DNA from: Acidovorax sp. 106
Lineage (GTDB): Bacteria > Pseudomonadota > Gammaproteobacteria > Burkholderiales > Burkholderiaceae_C
Reading direction: 5' to 3'
DNA length: 64,000 bases
Assembly: GCF_003663825.1 (NCBI RefSeq)
Contig: NZ_RCCC01000001.1
Coordinates: forward strand, 1,558,501-1,622,500
The translations under genes were made by a program, and so were the position numbers. This document shows positions 62,236 to 64,000 of this stretch, piece after piece. The stretch's first letter is position 1. Every line of letters starts with the position of its first letter. The notes beneath the pieces are model-generated. The model saw only the letters and a program-made list of their open reading frames with translations. It was not told where the DNA came from and did no database searches.

Positions 62236-63405
62236 TCAGCCCAATTCACCCAGCAACTCTGCAATGGCGCTCACTGGCACCACATCCACACCATCCTTGA
62301 GCGGATAGCGCCGTGCTACCGGTGCCACCACCACCGTGCGCGTGGGCTGCAAATCATCGCGCGCATGCCAAAAGCCCTTGGTCACCGTGGGTGCAGACGA
62401 GAACTTCACTTCGATGCAAAGGCAGCGTTGCCCCACTTGCACCACGATGTCCATCTCTGCCCCCGCCGCCGTGCGATAGAAGCCCAGCTGCGCCCCCTCG
62501 GGCAGGTGCGCAGCCACCTGCTCCACCACAAACCCCTCCCACGACGCTCCGACAATGGGGTGGCCTTGCAAGTCCGACAGGCTGGCGATGTTGAGCAGCG
62601 CGTGGAGCAGGCCGCTATCGCGGATATAGGTCTTGGGTGACTTGACCAGCCGCTTGCCCACATTGGGCAAATGCGGCTCCAACCTGCGCACCAGCATCGT
62701 GTCCACCAGCAGGTCAAGGTAGCGTGCCGCCGTAGTGTGCGATGCGCCACCCAGCGATTGCCCCAGCTGCGACGCATTGAAAAGCTGCCCTTGCAGGTGC
62801 GCCAGCATGCGCCAGAAGCGGTGCAACGCATCGGCCGCCACACTCACGCCCATCTGCGGCAGGTCGCGCTGCAAAAAGGCCTGAATGAAATCCTGCCTCC
62901 ATGCATAGGCCAGCCGATCACTGGGCGCCAGGTGCGCCAGCGGAAAACCGCCCCGGTGCCACAACTGCTGCAGCTCGTCCAGGTCGTTGGTAGCCGCCAC
63001 CTCGCTGGCCAGCAGCGGCGTGAGCTCCAGGTAGCCCACGCGCCCTGCCAGCGACTCTGATCGCTGCCGCAGCAGCACCCCACTGGCCGAGCCCAGCAGC
63101 AAAAAGCGCCCAGGCTTGCGGTGCGCATCCATCTCCGGGCGCAGGTGGGTGAACAAGTCAGGCAACATCTGCACCTCGTCCATCACCACCAACTTGTCGC
63201 GGTGCTGTGCCAAAAAGAGTTCCGGCTCAGCCAGTTGCGCCCGATCGGCAGGGCGCTCCAGGTCCAGAAAAAGTGCATCAGGGTGCTGTGCGGCCATCGC
63301 CCTGGCCAGCGTGGTCTTGCCGACCTGGCGCGGCCCCAGCAGGACGATGCCGGGATAGAAGGCGAGGCGTTCTTCTAACAGAGGTCTGAGCTTGCGGCCA
63401 ATCAT
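62236..63405 (-). CDS. AAA ATPase with DUF4143
   Basis: A 389-residue protein with an N-terminal P-loop (GPRQVGKTT) and Walker B (LVVMDEVQMLP), a middle helical part, and a C-terminal DUF4143 nuclease-like region (AEMDIVVQVGQRCLCIEVKF, which has a PD-(D/E)XK-like spacing). Such proteins are common orphan or toxin-antitoxin-like genes in bacterial genomes. Start ATG 63405 is embedded in a perfect inverted repeat (63406-63442). Function unknown. Confidence 0.88.
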   Translation of the reverse strand: MIGRKLRPLLEERLAFYPGIVLLGPRQVGKTTLARAMAAQHPDALFLDLERPADRAQLAEPELFLAQHRDKLVVMDEVQMLPDLFTHLRPEMDAHRKPGRFLLLGSASGVLLRQRSESLAGRVGYLELTPLLASEVAATNDLDELQQLWHRGGFPLAHLAPSDRLAYAWRQDFIQAFLQRDLPQMGVSVAADALHRFWRMLAHLQGQLFNASQLGQSLGGASHTTAARYLDLLVDTMLVRRLEPHLPNVGKRLVKSPKTYIRDSGLLHALLNIASLSDLQGHPIVGASWEGFVVEQVAAHLPEGAQLGFYRTAAGAEMDIVVQVGQRCLCIEVKFSSAPTVTKGFWHARDDLQPTRTVVVAPVARRYPLKDGVDVVPVSAIAELLGELG

Positions 63406-63442
63406 CCTTGTATTTTGATCGTCAAAAACTCAAAATACAAGG
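63406..63442. promoter_or_regulatory. Perfect 13-bp inverted repeat next to the DUF4143 start
   Basis: CCTTGTATTTTGA (63406-63418) and TCAAAATACAAGG (63430-63442) are exact inverted copies with an 11-base spacer that itself contains TCAAAA. It touches the ATG of the DUF4143 ATPase gene. It may be the gene's own operator or an mRNA hairpin hiding the start. Confidence 0.65.
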
Positions 63443-63791
63443 TAATCGTCCGCGCCCACCACAAGGCGTTGCGAGTGCGCTCCGGGATGCATCCATGCGA
63501 AAAGGTGCTCCCACCGCCCCAAACCACAGCCCCCCAAAAAACGCTCGGGTAAAACCTTTCAAAGCCTTGCCCCGCGTTTCGGCAGACTCAGCGCGGACGA
63601 CTGGGGTGGCCTTGAGTACCAGCGCCAGAACGACAAGAAGGAGCGATGACGCCAGGAGCGTTCTGTGATCCAGTCCTGGGACGAAGCGCAACCTTGGCGC
63701 CACGCTGCCATCGCCCATGAAACACTTGCGCAACGTTCCGAAACAAAAAGTTAATTAATCGATTGATTAATACATGGTGTAATCGCGCACC
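63443..63791. other. Gene-poor gap before the TetR gene
   Basis: About 350 bp. A minus-strand open frame (63422-63718) encodes a signal-peptide-like stretch (HRTLLASSLLLVVLALVLKA) and then unrecognised sequence; it has atypical third-position composition and overlaps the palindrome, so I do not call it. The TetR operator lies at 63754-63771. Confidence 0.5.
63754..63771. promoter_or_regulatory. Candidate operator of the TetR regulator
   Basis: ATTAATCGATTGATTAAT is an inverted repeat with seven-base arms and a four-base centre. It is A/T-rich against a GC-rich background and lies 20 bp before the TetR start, the normal place for an autorepressor site. Confidence 0.65.
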
Positions 63792-64000
63792 ATGGTTGCT
63801 ACCCCTCCCTCGCCCCCTGACGCAGCAGATTCCCGAGCCCGCCTGCTGGATGCCGCACTGCGCCTGTTTGCAGAGCAAGGCTTTGCCAAGACCCCCATCC
63901 GCCAGATTGCCGAAGCGGCTTCGGTCAACACGGCACTGATCAGCTACTACTTTGGCGACAAGAAGGGGCTGTACACCGCGGCCTACAGCGAGTCCTTTGG
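63792..64000 (+). CDS. TetR family transcriptional regulator (N-terminal part)
   Basis: The first 69 residues of a TetR regulator cut by the window edge: RLLDAALRLFAEQGFAKTPI then IRQIAEAASVNTALISYYFG, the helix-turn-helix with the YYFG motif. The ATG 63792 lies 20 bp after a palindromic operator. The C-terminal ligand domain is outside the window, so the effector is unknown; the DNA-binding part resembles CecR/YbiH-type regulators. Confidence 0.9.
   Translation, partial: MVATPPSPPDAADSRARLLDAALRLFAEQGFAKTPIRQIAEAASVNTALISYYFGDKKGLYTAAYSESF

Noticed and set aside
63422..63733. Minus-strand open frame with a signal-peptide-like stretch
   Set aside because: Overlaps the palindrome, atypical composition, no recognisable domain; too weak to call.

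Overview
The window reads as chromosomal DNA of a GC-rich betaproteobacterium of the family Comamonadaceae, most likely Acidovorax or a close relative. This is an inference from protein style (DUF1631, periplasmic Bug/TctC receptor, OmpR/EnvZ pair, fused 1190-residue indolepyruvate oxidoreductase, IPTL-CTERM-like tail), gene order (yajC-secD-secF; glnE/yhdP/nit) and a family of short palindromic intergenic repeats. I saw no rRNA, tRNA, CRISPR array, prophage or insertion sequence. The DNA is mostly core-genome, about 90% coding.

Layout, left to right. 1-3904: three minus-strand genes resembling the Escherichia yeh cluster (VWA protein, SWIM zinc-finger protein, and the start of a third protein cut by the window edge). 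4042-11285: ssb and an MFS transporter, a secreted protein with a sorting tail, an AraC regulator, then uvrA on the plus strand. 11331-15487: a secreted esterase, a secreted repeat-rich protein and, divergent from it, an OmpR/EnvZ-type two-component pair. 15550-21757: a sigma-54 activator of AcoR type divergent from an aldehyde dehydrogenase, iron alcohol dehydrogenase and DUF779 gene (an alcohol-to-acid oxidation module), then a hotdog thioesterase. 21799-24891: LysR regulator, Bug receptor and an aspartoacylase-family gene. 24968-27128: pyrF and pgk. 27297-30599: a tightly overlapping operon def / lipoprotein / fmt / azlC / azlD.

30799-33259: a secreted LysM protein and dprA. 33297-39004: yajC-secD-secF-DUF1631 operon. 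39427-43810: indolepyruvate:ferredoxin oxidoreductase, preceded by a tiny coupled leader ORF that repeats its N terminus, and a divergent Lrp/AsnC regulator. 44007-51290: MFS exporter, exported proteins, a PAP2 phosphatase with autotransporter-like repeats, mltA, and an OmpA-type lipoprotein. 51320-59002: yhdP, a Nit amidohydrolase, a PAS histidine kinase and a FixJ-type regulator, all chained by overlapping or near-touching ends. 59285-62044: glnE. 62236-64000: a DUF4143 ATPase and the start of a TetR regulator with a clear operator.

The most unusual features are not classical genes: about ten copies of one palindromic repeat, including one that has become in-frame coding sequence inside fmt; a 150-bp fold-back element upstream of yajC; the duplicated leader peptide before the indolepyruvate oxidoreductase; and several sharply defined operator-like repeats (13228-13273, 17616-17658, 23855-23891, 63406-63442, 63754-63771). 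No clearly new multi-gene system (defence, biosynthetic or mobile) is visible; the candidates worth testing are listed in the findings.
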